NCBI GenBank assembly: GCA_024195585.1
Contig: SWBL01000164.1
Location: 44,217-108,216, forward strand
DNA length: 64,000 nt
Reading direction: 5' to 3'
Origin: Aureobasidium sp. EXF-3400
Taxonomy: Eukaryota; Ascomycota; Dothideomycetes; Dothideales; Saccotheciaceae
Part shown: one piece after another, positions 35,660 through 46,713 of the stretch
Layout of the letters: each line of letters begins with the position of its first letter
Numbering within the stretch: the first letter of the stretch is position 1
The notes under the pieces: generated by a model
Told to the model about the DNA's origin: nothing
The model's database searches: none
What the model saw: the letters and a program-made list of their open reading frames with translations, nothing else
Position numbers and translations under genes: made by a program

Positions 35660-37222
35660 GTCGACGTTGTTGTTTGGCGTTCGAAATGTGATATATAGTG
35701 AGTGTTACTCGGATTGAATGCGTTGATGGGTAAGCGTAGAACACCACCCTGAGAATAAGACCAGGTGTGCGGCGTCCGAAAATGGCGACCGGTGTTAGTT
35801 GGTCACGAAACGTGCGTCACAGGAAGATGAAAAGAATCAAACGGGTAGAATTACAACAGGAGGGGTTTTCGAAAAAGGCACGTACGGCATTGATACATCA
35901 GTGCCTCGGAGTTAGCATAGAGCGCCGCTGATGAATAATGAACAGAGCGGATCTAACACATTTTGATATCGACGTCAGCGCCAACCAATTCAACGACCGT
36001 TGAGCCTTGCCCGTCGGCCACCCGAAATCGGGAAGCGCACGTGTAGATCAGATTCGAGCTTATCCGGACCTACATTACCAAGCGATGATGATTTTTGCTG
36101 AATAGATGCCGTCACGAACATGTATTCGTCTATGGCTACCTTGTATCATCTTACTACGCTCGTCAGATGTTGCTTCTCTACTAGCTGAGATTCGCGCACA
36201 AGCTCATGTGTGTTTCCTTTGGTCGCACAAAGGGGTTCTGTCAAAAAAGGCGTTGGTAAGGTTTCAGCGGCTGGTCGACGCGCGGGTCGATGGTAAAGAG
36301 GCGCCGAAGCCAAGATGATCCTCGCGCCTTATTCAAGCATTCGGCGCTTTTCTTTACCTCTGAATCGCAACTCTCTTTAAACTCCATGTCAAATACATGA
36401 AGAATGTCGTATGCGCGTTGTAGGCATCGCCCCTACAGGCTCGGATTTGGCAGTAGTTGCTATACATCTCCATGTGATAGTCGTGTCTGCTGAAGTTACC
36501 TGTCGACCTAGCGCTGCAACTTGTGCTAGGGAGAAGAAGAAATGACGCTTGGCATGCGTTGATTAAACAAACAGCTGCGCAGCCTGCGCTTGCTAGAAAG
36601 GACAGTCCTCATATCAAAGCTCAGCCCAAGATTAGCGGAACGAGATTGATAAGGTGGGTCACTATTTCGCGTTCGTTCATACCCATATTGCCAGAAATAT
36701 TTTGAGAAACAACAATACCGAGAGAAATACTTTGAAACCAATTTCACACCCTATCATGGCAACGTCTATATGATTTGTTATCTACACGATATCCTTAATA
36801 AGCTGCGGCAAGATTCACGCGGCTGCGGGCAGCACGAAAGACTCTTGTCGAGCTTTCACTGCATGTGGATCTGTGAGGTTCTCGGGGCCTGATAAAACGG
36901 AGATAAGCGTCGGCTGAAAAGAAAACACCGTCGGATCCACGTGAAAACTCGCTCGCAACCTCAAACAACTTGCGGAGTTCGGTGGAGTCCTGATTCAAGT
37001 CAGAGTCATGCTTCAGGTCTCAACAAAACATCCTGCTGCCGACGTTCCTTCCGCATTCGACTTGGCAGCTGTCGGCTTATGTGAGCGGTCTTTGCTTACA
37101 AAGTGATGGGCAAACGCCTCGGGTTCGTTCAAGCACATCATCGCGATAATATTGTAAAGGGTGTGGGGAGGGAAAGGCATGAGCCACGGGTTGAGTAGAC
37201 GGCTGTTATGAACTCTAACAGA
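35660..37222. other. 1.5 kb gene-poor region
   Basis: Promoter side of the ABC transporter and 3' flank of BUD22. A short frame at 36106-36318 (70 codons, no recognisable domain) is the only one starting with ATG worth noting, and I do not support it as a gene. No repeat, tRNA or transposon end is seen. Confidence 0.4.
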
Positions 37223-38799
37223 TCAGTCGAAGGAGATCTTCTTGCCTTCAAAGGCTGCCGTGACCTTCTTTGCCTCCTTGGCCTTCTTTGCGGCTTCCCA
37301 CGAGGGATGCAACGAACCCTGGTCATCTCTGTGTTTCTTCTTGGGAGGCTCAGCAGCGTCATTCCTGACTCCGCGGTCCTGACCAGGCCTCTCAAAGCGA
37401 CCGCCCCTGGGTGCTCCACGGGCACCGCGTGGACCTGTTCTGTCTGTCGCACCGCGTTTTGCATCCCAACCAGCGTTTCTATCGTTCTTGCCTGCTTTCT
37501 CTTGATTTTGCAGATGCTTTGCACTTTTGCCAAACTTCTTCTCTGCGATAGCCTGGCGTGCTCGTTGACCTCTTCGGTTCTTCTTTGGCGGCCCGTCTTC
37601 AAAGTCCTCGGCCTCAGACTCAGAGCCAGACCAGTAACCGCCCATGGTAAGAGAAGGTACAAATGCGGATGTGCCAGCTTTGGTGGCTCTAGCTGGTGGA
37701 GAGTCCGATTTGGGGGAAGGTGAACGCGAGGGTGATGGTGAAGGTGAAGGTGATGCCGACTGAGAGATATCACCGAGAGCAGCTCGTAGTGCTGCAGCAC
37801 GTGATGCCTTGCCCTTCTTGATGTCCACTTGGTCGCTTTCTCCTTCGTCTTCGCTATCGGACGAGCCAGCGAGCCTGTCGTCGAACTCTGCAAAGTCGTC
37901 GTCGCTGGCACTACCCAGTTTTCGGCGCGCAGATGGCAGAGCGTCGCTTTCGTCGTCGGGCTCTCCCATACTCACATCTCCAGATTCGGACGCTGCGGTA
38001 GGTTGTGGTTTCTTTGCTGGTAGTTTTGCTTGTTCTTCCTGCTTCTGCTTCTCGATGTCCTTGGCTCTCAGTCTCTTCTTTCCATCTTTCACATCTTTGG
38101 GCTCGATGCCAAGCGCGCGTTGAATGTCCTTGAGTAGAGGGGGAAGAGCTTCCTTGACAGGATTTGAGTTGCAGAGTCGTGCAATAACGTTGGCTTTGGC
38201 GGTGTCATCGATGGGTGGGGCAGGAGAAGATACAGCCTTGGGTAGATCGGGTGATTCGGCGACTGCTTTGAACTTGATCAAAGACTTGTGGAGGTAATTG
38301 CGAGCGGTAGTGGAGAGGTCCAGAGTCTGTGAGTAACGTAGCAATGAGTATGTTGCGGTGTGAATTGGGAAAACGGTGCATGGCCGCCCCATGTGGACAT
38401 GCTCCCACACTCGTGGTCGACGAAGCTAGCCACTTGGATGATATCGTGCATTCTACGGCGAGAGCGTGACAGCTCTGAGCACATGGGGGAGAAAAGTACA
38501 AGGAGAAGCAGGAGAAGAAAAGGAAAGAGATACGTCAAGGAACGACCCACCTTCAGAGCAGCAGTCTCGGCCTCTATGCGCGCGACCTCCTTCGCGTCGC
38601 TCTTTGCACCAGCAGTCTTGCGCCGTCTCCCAGACTTTTGCGCTTCGAAGCCTTTTGCCGTTTTGAAGGCGCGCGCGAGTTGCTTATGGGCATAGTCGAG
38701 CTTGTGTTGCACTCTGTGCTGGCGAATGCTGACAGCGCCTTCTACACCTTCTGCGTCACTGGCCACCGCCTCAGAACCGGCTCTTTTCCTTTTGGGCAT
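37223..38799 (-). CDS. BUD22: Bud22-like ribosome biogenesis protein
   Basis: Two exons on the minus strand, 38799-38551 and 38326-37223, about 450 residues, rejoined as ALK-TLDLSTTARNYLHKSLIK in phase. The intron of 224 nt is long for this genome. The N-terminus is highly basic (MPKRKRAG) with a helical region (HRVQHKLDYAHKQLARAFKT). The middle is acidic and Ser-rich with an SPSPSPSPSRSPSPKS run. The end has the family's diagnostic block SLHPSWEAAKKAKEAKKVTA followed by FEGKKISFD. Bud22 (SRFBP1-related) acts in the nucleolus in early 18S rRNA processing of the small subunit. RGG-like segments (RGARGAPRGGRF) may bind RNA. Confidence 0.88.
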
Positions 38800-39863
38800 G
38801 GTGATGTGCATATGTACAGAAAATGCTGTTGTCGAGAAGAAAGAACAAAAAACTTGTCCGAGCACGCGCACCGGGCCGACCACAAGACGGGCATGCCAAG
38901 AGCTGCCGCATCGTCTTGCCCGTCACCACTCCAACGTCAAGTGACTGCCACGCTGTCCGACTTGCTTGCACTCGTCCACTGATGTGAGCTATCTCTCTTT
39001 CTTTGCGGCACTCCGGCTCTGTCCCCTCCATTTCCGACTCCGTACATGATGCTTGAGGTGGAGCTGCTGGTCTGGAGTCGCCGCAATGCACATCTGCATG
39101 TCCGACAGCCTGCATCGATTGGCCATCAGTTAGCCGCTGCCGGACCATAATCCATGTTCACCCTCAAATGCCGTTTGGCATCCTTTGTTCGTCCTGTGCT
39201 TCCTGCCTCCTTATTCGTGCCTTCCAATCTCAAGTCACCTTCTGTGCTTGCCATATCTTTGTTTCCTTCGTCGCTTTCCTGCCCAAGGGTGGAGCCTTTG
39301 CTGCAGGGAGCCTTTTCCTGCTGCCAAATGCTGCTCATGCATCGCCGGTGCTTCGTGCACCCACATCTCCCCCTGACCCAACCTGTCATGCGCCTATTCC
39401 ACACCCTCACAGTCAGGTTTCAGAACCCGTCGTGCAAAGATTCTTCTCTTACCTGGTAGGCGGTCGCGAGGGCTCTCTCCACACAGCCTAAAAGCTTGTT
39501 TGCACCGTGCCATGCAGCTATGCGAATCGTGCAGCAAACAACATCATCCCTGGAGGACTATGGTTTGTTCGAGTACGCCACGTGTGACGCCCTGTTGGAA
39601 CCGCATAGCATCTAGCATGGCTCTAGAAAGGTTTCCCCTGCTGTTTGTCCCTCACTTTAGTTGTGTTTCAAGTGATGTATGCATGTGATGCCCTTAGCTA
39701 TAAACTCTTTACATTTCCCTCACTTCTACCAAGTGGAACGTTTGCTTGTAGCTCTCAAAAGTCTTCCCCCCAGTCACTCTTTTACCTTCCTTCCTTTCTT
39801 CTTGCTCGCTCACTCCTTCCTTTCTCTACACAAGTCTCATAACACATTATCTTGTTGATCAAG
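38800..39863. promoter_or_regulatory. Divergent promoter region with TATA box and CT tract
   Basis: About 1 kb between BUD22 (-) and the GH16 glucanase (+). TATAAA at 39699-39704 is about 160 bp upstream of the glucanase ATG, followed by a long pyrimidine-rich stretch (about 39775-39835), the usual layout of strongly expressed fungal genes. Several frames are open in the first half but none has a recognisable domain. Confidence 0.5.
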
Positions 39864-40929
39864 ATGCGCTCATCACTCTCTCTGAGCCTTTCGCTTCTCG
39901 CCGGCCTGGTGTCGGCTACCAACTACAAGCTCGTCAAGGACTTCTCGGGCAACAACTTCTACAACCAGTTCGACTTCTTCACTGGCGAGGATCCCACTCA
40001 GGGCTTCGTCAACTACGTGTCTCACGACAACGCTGTCGACTACGGTCTCATCTGGAACAAGAGCGTTCCCACCTGGGGTGTCGATTCCTACACTCACCTC
40101 AACGCTGATGGCTCTAGCGGTGGTCGCACTTCTGTGCGCATGACCAGCAAGGATACCTTCACCCACGGTCTCTTCATCGCCGACATCCAGCACATGCCTC
40201 AGAGCTCTTGCGGTGTCTGGCCTGCCTTCTGGACTTTTGGTCAGACCGGCAACTGGCCCCAGTCCGGGGAGATCGACATTATCGAGTTCGCCAACCTCGC
40301 CGACCAGAACAAGGTTTCTGGCCACACCATGCCTGGCTGTTCCATCTCTGGCACCTCCCAGAGCGGCAGAATCCAAGGCACTGATTGCTCGGTATGCATC
40401 TTACTCTCAAATCCTCTGTCTGACAGACACAGCTAACGGATCATAGTCTGCTGGTGATGGTGCTGGTTGCGCTTTCCTCTCGCCCTCCACCTCTTCCGCT
40501 GGCTCTGGCTTCAACAACATCGGCGGCGGTGTCTACGCCATGGAGTGGACCTCTCAGCACATCAACGTCTGGTTCTTCCCTCGCAACAACATCCCCTCGT
40601 CCATCCAGTCCGGCAAGCCCAACGTCAGCAAGTTCGGTCAGCCCATGGCCAACTTCCAAGGCTGCGACCTCGACAACTACTTTTACAACCACGCCATTGT
40701 CTTCGACACCACTTTCTGTGGCACTTGGGCTGGCGAGACCTTCGCCAACGATGGCTGTTCTGCATCCTCGTGTGTCGATTACGTCGCCAACAACCCTTCA
40801 GCATTCAAGGATGCCTACTGGGCTGTCAACTACCTCAGGGTCTACCAGCAGAGTGGTTCTTCAAAGGCCAAGCGCGATTTCCTCCGTCGCCACGCCAGAC
40901 AAACCCACCACAACCACGTTCTCGTTTGA
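39864..40929 (+). CDS. Secreted GH16 endo-1,3(4)-beta-glucanase-like enzyme
   Basis: Two exons, 39864-40391 and 40447-40929, joined in phase across a GTATGC...CATAG intron; 336 residues. A signal peptide (MRSSLSLSLSLLAGLVSA) is followed by the mature start TNYKLVKDFSG. The GH16 active-site motif GEIDIIEFAN gives nucleophile Glu136, Asp138 and acid/base Glu141; the upstream CGVWPAFWTFG block and downstream YAMEWTSQHINVWFF strand are typical of fungal mixed-linkage or 1,3-beta-glucanases. The C-terminus has a dibasic KR and His/Arg-rich tail instead of a GPI signal, so it is likely free in the medium or wall. Codon use is strongly C-ending (TTC, AAC, GTC), consistent with high expression, and the TATA/CT-rich promoter agrees. 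Confidence 0.92.
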
Positions 40930-41442
40930 GCACCCTGCCACCCAGTGTGACAGTTTGAGCTTGTCTTTCTTTCTTGCACAACAGGCATGCAGGACATGTT
41001 TCTTTACAAACGACCTTCTTTTCTGCAAAGCATTAGCAATGGCGTTTTATTTTTCTGCTTTTTTCACTTCAACTTCAACTTCACTTCTTTGTGATTGTTG
41101 ATCGAGGCCCTTCACTTCGTGTTTTACTTTGACGACGGATGGCTTTAACGACCTTTTTCGGCATGATGGAAATGGGGAGTTAGTTGGCGGAACTTGCTCT
41201 CGGATCGTGGGATAAATAGGCACACTCGCTCCAAAGAATACAGATGAATGTATCAAAGCACTACTTCTTTATATTTCTCGTGTTCAAGTCGTTACCTGTG
41301 TTTTGTCTTTGTCCCCTCCCCTTCCTCTCATGGTTTAACAAGGCTTGGAATAATGTGTAGAGTGAAAGGGTTGTACGAAAACTATTGGATAGTCATGTTC
41401 TATAGTCTAGTTATCATTTAAGTCGTTTCGATTCGTGAAATA
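40930..41442. other. Convergent intergenic region
   Basis: 3' flanks of the GH16 gene (+) and an unknown membrane protein (-), T-rich after the GH16 stop. No gene is seen. Confidence 0.5.
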
Positions 41443-42472
41443 TCAAGCTCGAGCAGGTCGCTTGTCTCGACGGTCCATTGGTCTGACGCCAAACACTTCC
41501 ATACCATCCTTTACGCCATCACGCAACCCGCCGGTGATACCGTGGACCCACCAGAAGACCACATCTTCCACGGCTACGCCCACCTGACCATCGTTCCAAC
41601 TACAGATAGTCTTGGCAACAGTCATTGTGTTTTTGCTCAAGGCGTTTGCCGTCATCCAAGATTGATTGAGCACTTTTTCTGAGATGTGGTGTTCTCTCTC
41701 ATACTGGTATGCACCTCGGCATGTGGCTTGGATATAAGGCCAGAGGAAGGAGAGGAGAAGGAATGCCTGGAGCACAACCATTGCTACCACACGGTGGAGT
41801 ATGGTTGGATCTTCTTCTTGCTGCGTAGCCCGATTATCGTGAGATTGGCCTTGGACAACAAGCCTATCAGTAGATTGCTGAGGTGGTGTTATCTCAGATG
41901 GCATAGCAGCTTGAAGCCGTAGTGTTTCTTCCATAGAAAGGTTCCGTGGAAGGCCTCGAAGAGAATAACTGACGGCATCAATGTACAGCTGGCGACTAAA
42001 GTCCGGATTGGAAGAGAGACATGATGAGCTTTGAAGGAGGTTCAAGCCTAAGGAATGGATCATAAGAAAATGAGCAACAAGTATGTTGCCAACGCCGATA
42101 ATTACCTTGACGTGCGAACTCCCATTTTATACCTGCTCGTTCATCATCAACAAAGATGGCTGAGTTCGCGGGCAAAGAACGAGGTGATGTCGGTGGAGTG
42201 TCTTGGAAATCGATATCAGACAAGACGGAAGTAAGAGAAGCGATGGGCTCCTGGTAAGGTGGTGGAGGGGTGGCCGAGCCAGGTCTTGAGCTCTCTGTAC
42301 TTAAAGCTCGAACGTGGCCGACTAATGCAGCTGCACGGTTATAACCGGACAGCGAACGGCGCAGAGATGGCACTTTTGGCATGGAGTTCTTAATGAGTGG
42401 TGGTAGTACAGCGTAGATGAGAGAGATATTTTCAGGCTCAGTAAATGGCAGGACAGGTGATGTGGGAGCCAT
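41443..42472 (-). CDS. Uncharacterised single-pass membrane protein
   Basis: Two exons on the minus strand, 42472-42106 and 42047-41443, joined through a split Gly codon across a GTAATT...TTAG intron; 323 residues. The N-terminal half is Ser/Pro-rich with a PPPPYQEP motif of the kind bound by WW domains. One clear hydrophobic segment (VVAMVVLQAFLLLSFLWPYI) is near residue 230. The tail VVFWWVHGITGGLRDGVKDG is amphipathic. I do not recognise a family. It is divergent from the XPG gene with 368 bp between start codons. Confidence 0.7.
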
Positions 42473-42840
42473 TCTTATCGAAATGAAGCAGGAAGGATGA
42501 GCTGGAGTCAGCCATAGCAGACCGAGGTAGACAGTCGAGATATAAAGGCATGATGGCGGCGGCTAGAAGGGAATGCGTTGACTCGCCGTTGAGCATCACA
42601 TGCATGCAGAGACTGACCTCGAAATGAAAGACAGTTCGGGTGTTGAGAGAGTTCCTTCCTGTTGGACCCTGGGACCAGTCAGTCGGCATGTGAAAATGGT
42701 CCAAGCTTTCTTGCGTTCCTCGCGCACAGACGTGTCAGCACGTGTACGTCACCAGTGCTCGACTTTCTTTGAGTCTCTCCGTCACGCGCGAACAGAGCTC
42801 TGTCGAACACTCACATGCTTCTCGCCAGGATACTACCGTC
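42473..42840. promoter_or_regulatory. Divergent promoter region
   Basis: 368 bp between the unknown membrane protein (-) and the XPG gene (+). The XPG frame stays open upstream to 42742 but the ATG at 42841 gives the invariant XPG start. Confidence 0.45.
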
Positions 42841-45800
42841 ATGGGTGTCACTGGCCTGTGGTCCGTCGTCCAACCCTGCGCTCGACCCATCAAGATCGAG
42901 ACTCTGAACAAGAAACGACTCGCCGTCGATGCCTCCATCTGGATCTACCAATTCTTAAAGGCTGTTCGCGACAAGGATGGCAATGCGCTGAGGAATAGTC
43001 ATGTCGTTGGTTTCTTCCGCCGTATCTGCAAACTGCTATACTTTGGCATCAAGCCCGTCTTTGTCTTCGATGGCGGCGCTCCCGCCCTCAAGCGTGCCAC
43101 CATCAATGCTCGCAAACAGAGAAGAGAAGGAAGAAGGGAGGATGCTACCCGCACTGCTGGCAAGCTACTTGCCCTCCAGATGCAGCGTATCGCTGAGGAA
43201 GAGGAGAACAACCGCAAGCGTGCCACTCATGCCGCTCCACAAGAAGAAGAAGAGCCACTGCCCGACACTCTGGTCTATGCCGAAGAGGTCTTCATGAACC
43301 CACAGGAACGTCAGCAGAACAAGGCTTTCAGGAAGAAGGACCAGTACCATCTCCCTGATCTGGGTGTTCCTCTATCCGAAATGGGTGCTCCCAATGACCC
43401 GAGAATCATGTCGTTAGAAGAACTCGAGAACTATGCTCGCCAATTCGATACTGGTGAAGACATCAACGTATACGACTTTTCGAAAATCGACTTCGACGGT
43501 CCTTTCTTTCTCAGTCTTCCACCTAGTGATCGCTACAACATCCTCAACGCAGCTAGACTGAGAAGTAGGCTCAGAATGGGCTATTCTAAGGATCAGCTGG
43601 ACACCATGTTTCCGGACCGTATGGCCTTCTCCAAATTTCAGATTGAACGAGTGACTGAGCGCAACGACTTGACACAACGCCTGATGAACTTAAATGGCAT
43701 GAATGATGATCTTATGTATGGTCTGGATGCTCCTGGAAGAGTTGCTGGCGAGAGGGGCAGAGAATATGTCTTGGTCAAGAATGACGGTGTCGAAGGTGGC
43801 TGGGCTTTAGGTGTCGTCACGGGCAAAAATGATGGTGTTGAGAACAAGCCAATCGATGTCGATGCACCCGAGCAAGACGTCAATGAAGACCAAGATGAGG
43901 ATGAGGACAACGATTTTGAGGATGTTCCAATCGAAGGTCTGAATCGCTTACCAAAGGCAACAGCCACTCAGCATGAGAAGACACTAGGCACCGAGATGGC
44001 CAAGCGAAGACAAGCCTTCTACAGATCCAAGAGAAGTGCCCCTCGTAGGCGAGCCAAGGCTCCTCAATCGCGCAGACCTGCAGAAGCCGAGGGCTTGTTC
44101 GTGGAAGATGACCAAGATACTGCTATGGAAGTTGACAACGAAGAAGGCAGTGGCTCTGACGATGAAGAGCTGCAGCGAGCGATCGCCATGTCGATGCAAA
44201 ATGAGGATGCTGAATCAGAAGAAGCACAGATGCAAGAGGAAGAAGAAAAAGAAGACTGGCTCGACAAATTCCAGCAGTCTCGTGCCGATGAAGGTCGTCC
44301 CATCCCCCGTGGTGGCGGAATGGCTATTGCACATATTGTCAACAGTCGAGCAGGCAAAGCAATACCAGTCGCGTCAGCCACCAAAGGTAACAACGAGGAC
44401 GCAGAGATGCAGGACACTCTTGCGAAATCTCGTAACGAGACTGCAACCGCACCTAACGCTTTCCGCGAGGAAAGTGATGAGAGTGACGATGACATGGACT
44501 TCCAGGCTGCTCTTGCTGAGTCGCGCAAATCAAAATATCAATCTAAGCAGCCACCAAAGAGTCGGCCTGAGCCACCGGTCCGATCAGCACCGTCCAAGGC
44601 AACCCCGGCGCCTAAGAATACTGGCGGTTTTGCAGGACCTCTACCCTTTGAAAAGCTCGACTTGGGTAGTTCTCTGCTTGGTAAGAAGAAGATGCAAAAA
44701 GCGCAAGAAGAGATGGCTGGAGGGTTCGAGAGAGATGATGCAGGTCCAGCTAAGAGGGATTCATCAGAGCCTCTGCCTCCATGGTTTGATGGAGATCTTG
44801 GTGCGAACATCGCCAAACAGAAGGCTATCGAACGCGATGATTGGCAGAAGACCAAAGCATATAATGAAGAGTTTCAATTTGCCGAAGTACCACGTCTAGG
44901 TCGTCGGTCGTCGGGAGAAATCATCGACCTGGATCTCGAAGAATCACAGCCCAAGGTCGCGAGCCAACAAATTATCGACATCTCGGATGAGGAAGAAGAG
45001 AAGGTAGTTTCGCCAAAACCTACCGACACGAGTGCAGCGGAGCAACCTGCTATGGGCGATTTAGCAGACCGTGTTAGAGCCGCGCCTCCTACTCTGAGCA
45101 TCTCCGAGAAGAAGCAGGTCGAGACATCTAATGCACCAGTGATAAGTCGCAAAAGCGCAGAGGAAATTTCACAGAACGATACTGCCGTCGTTCCAGAGGA
45201 GCCAAAGCCAGCCGCTGCACCATCAAAGAGTAACCCGTTCGCAGAAGAAGAAGAGGATGATGAAGAAGATGAGGAGATGGAGTGGGAACAAGTAGACAAC
45301 AAGCAGGTCAACAATGTGAAGGAGCCATCAGTAACGGCTCAGCCTCAAATCGAGGAGACTTCACCAAACCTCGCAAAGCAGCCTGAGCCGGAACCTGCAA
45401 GAGAGCCTACAAAGTCACCATCTCCAGACTTCGAGAACGTAGATATTCCACAACAGCCTGAAAAAAGACAGCCGGAGAATTTGGAGGACCAATCGACAGT
45501 AGAGTCAACTGTCGATATCCCTGGGTCTGTGACTGGTACGGCAGACCAGAACCTTCCAGTAGACGCTGCAGCCGATGGATTCGGATACTACTCAGATTCA
45601 GAGGATGATGAGCTTCTACGCCAACTCGCCACTGAGACAGAAGAGCATGCACGATTTGCTTCAACTCTGAACCAAAAGACACAACAACAGAATGTGGAAG
45701 ATTACGAGCGTGAGCTGAAGCAGCTTCGCTCGCAGCAAAAGAAAGATAGACGTGATGCCGATGAGGTAACACATGTCATGATTCAAGAGTGTCAACAGTT

Positions 45801-46713
45801 GTTGAAGCTGTTTGGTTTACCTTACATCACTGCACCAATGGAAGCCGAGGCTCAATGCGCAGAGCTTGTCACTCTCGGTCTAGTCGATGGCATTGTGACT
45901 GATGACTCGGATTGCTTCCTATTCGGTGGCACTCGCATCTACAAGAACATGTTCAACCAAGCTAAATTCGTCGAATGCTACTTGACTTCCGACTTTGAAA
46001 AGGAATTCGACCTGACACGCCAAAAGATGATCGGCATTGCCCATCTCCTCGGCTCGGATTATACCGAAGGCCTGCCAGGTGTAGGTCCCGTCACCGCTCT
46101 CGAAATCCTATCCGAATTCCCGAATCTCATCGACTTCCGCGACTGGTACAATGCCGTCCAGATGAACCAGATACCCAAATCTGAAGACGCCGCAAACCCC
46201 TTCCGCAAAAAGTTCCGCCGCCAGGCATCGAAACTCTTCCTCCCCTCAAACTTCCCAGACCCGAGAGTGGAATCGGCATACATGCAGCCAGAAGTCGATA
46301 GCGATCCTTCTGCTTTCCAATGGGGTGTTCCTGACTTGAGTGCCCTGCGCAGTTTCCTAATGGCGACTATCGGTTGGAACTCTGAGCGCACAGACGAAGT
46401 TCTTGTTCCAGTCATCAAAGATATGAATCGTAGGCAAGAAGAAGGTACACAAGCCAATATCACTGCATTCTTTGATGGTGGCATTGGTGCAGGTGCGTAT
46501 GCCCCCAGAAAGAGGATTGAGCAGGGTAGCAAACGTATGGGTAGTGCGCTTGACCGCATGGCAAGAGAGGCAAAGAAGAAGAGGAAGGGTGGTGTTGTTG
46601 AGGATGAAGAGGAGTATACTGAGACTGCTGAGGCAGAGAAACCTGCACCGAAGAAAAAGGCGAAGAAGAACTCGAAGAGATCTGCGGCTGCCACTGCTTC
46701 GGCTGATGTTTAG
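42841..46713 (+). CDS. RAD13: XPG/Rad13-type structure-specific endonuclease
   Basis: Single exon, 1290 residues. It starts with the invariant N-terminal nuclease block MGVTGLWSVVQPCARPI and continues with RLAVDASIWIYQFLKAVRD and GIKPVFVFDGGAPALK. A long acidic spacer holds two ubiquitin-interacting-like helices (EELQRAIAMSMQ near 442 and DFQAALAESRKS near 552). The I-region lies near 993-1030 (APMEAEAQC, DGIVTDDSDCFLFGG) and is followed by the helix-hairpin-helix DYTEGLPGVGPVTALEIL. QANITAFF near 1205 is a PCNA-binding PIP box, and the C-terminus is a KKK/KKR nuclear signal. This is the 3' incision nuclease of nucleotide excision repair (S. cerevisiae Rad2, S. pombe Rad13, human XPG). All nuclease acidic residues that I can locate are present. 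Absence of introns in 3.9 kb is notable for this window. Confidence 0.94.
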   Translation: MGVTGLWSVVQPCARPIKIETLNKKRLAVDASIWIYQFLKAVRDKDGNALRNSHVVGFFRRICKLLYFGIKPVFVFDGGAPALKRATINARKQRREGRREDATRTAGKLLALQMQRIAEEEENNRKRATHAAPQEEEEPLPDTLVYAEEVFMNPQERQQNKAFRKKDQYHLPDLGVPLSEMGAPNDPRIMSLEELENYARQFDTGEDINVYDFSKIDFDGPFFLSLPPSDRYNILNAARLRSRLRMGYSKDQLDTMFPDRMAFSKFQIERVTERNDLTQRLMNLNGMNDDLMYGLDAPGRVAGERGREYVLVKNDGVEGGWALGVVTGKNDGVENKPIDVDAPEQDVNEDQDEDEDNDFEDVPIEGLNRLPKATATQHEKTLGTEMAKRRQAFYRSKRSAPRRRAKAPQSRRPAEAEGLFVEDDQDTAMEVDNEEGSGSDDEELQRAIAMSMQNEDAESEEAQMQEEEEKEDWLDKFQQSRADEGRPIPRGGGMAIAHIVNSRAGKAIPVASATKGNNEDAEMQDTLAKSRNETATAPNAFREESDESDDDMDFQAALAESRKSKYQSKQPPKSRPEPPVRSAPSKATPAPKNTGGFAGPLPFEKLDLGSSLLGKKKMQKAQEEMAGGFERDDAGPAKRDSSEPLPPWFDGDLGANIAKQKAIERDDWQKTKAYNEEFQFAEVPRLGRRSSGEIIDLDLEESQPKVASQQIIDISDEEEEKVVSPKPTDTSAAEQPAMGDLADRVRAAPPTLSISEKKQVETSNAPVISRKSAEEISQNDTAVVPEEPKPAAAPSKSNPFAEEEEDDEEDEEMEWEQVDNKQVNNVKEPSVTAQPQIEETSPNLAKQPEPEPAREPTKSPSPDFENVDIPQQPEKRQPENLEDQSTVESTVDIPGSVTGTADQNLPVDAAADGFGYYSDSEDDELLRQLATETEEHARFASTLNQKTQQQNVEDYERELKQLRSQQKKDRRDADEVTHVMIQECQQLLKLFGLPYITAPMEAEAQCAELVTLGLVDGIVTDDSDCFLFGGTRIYKNMFNQAKFVECYLTSDFEKEFDLTRQKMIGIAHLLGSDYTEGLPGVGPVTALEILSEFPNLIDFRDWYNAVQMNQIPKSEDAANPFRKKFRRQASKLFLPSNFPDPRVESAYMQPEVDSDPSAFQWGVPDLSALRSFLMATIGWNSERTDEVLVPVIKDMNRRQEEGTQANITAFFDGGIGAGAYAPRKRIEQGSKRMGSALDRMAREAKKKRKGGVVEDEEEYTETAEAEKPAPKKKAKKNSKRSAAATASADV

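Noticed and set aside
36106..36318. 70-codon forward frame in the gap between the ABC transporter and BUD22
   Set aside because: No domain, no signal peptide and no splice partner; its amino-acid make-up looks random, so I treat it as chance.
38327..38550. Possible snoRNA in the long BUD22 intron
   Set aside because: I looked for C (RTGATGA) and D (CTGA) boxes in the right order on the transcribed strand and found no convincing set.
39873..40376. Long minus-strand frame opposite the GH16 exon
   Set aside because: It is a shadow of the glucanase caused by strong C-ending codon bias.
45407..45772. Several 100-150 codon antisense frames inside the XPG gene and other large exons
   Set aside because: Mirror images of acidic or Ser-rich coding sequence; none has domains.
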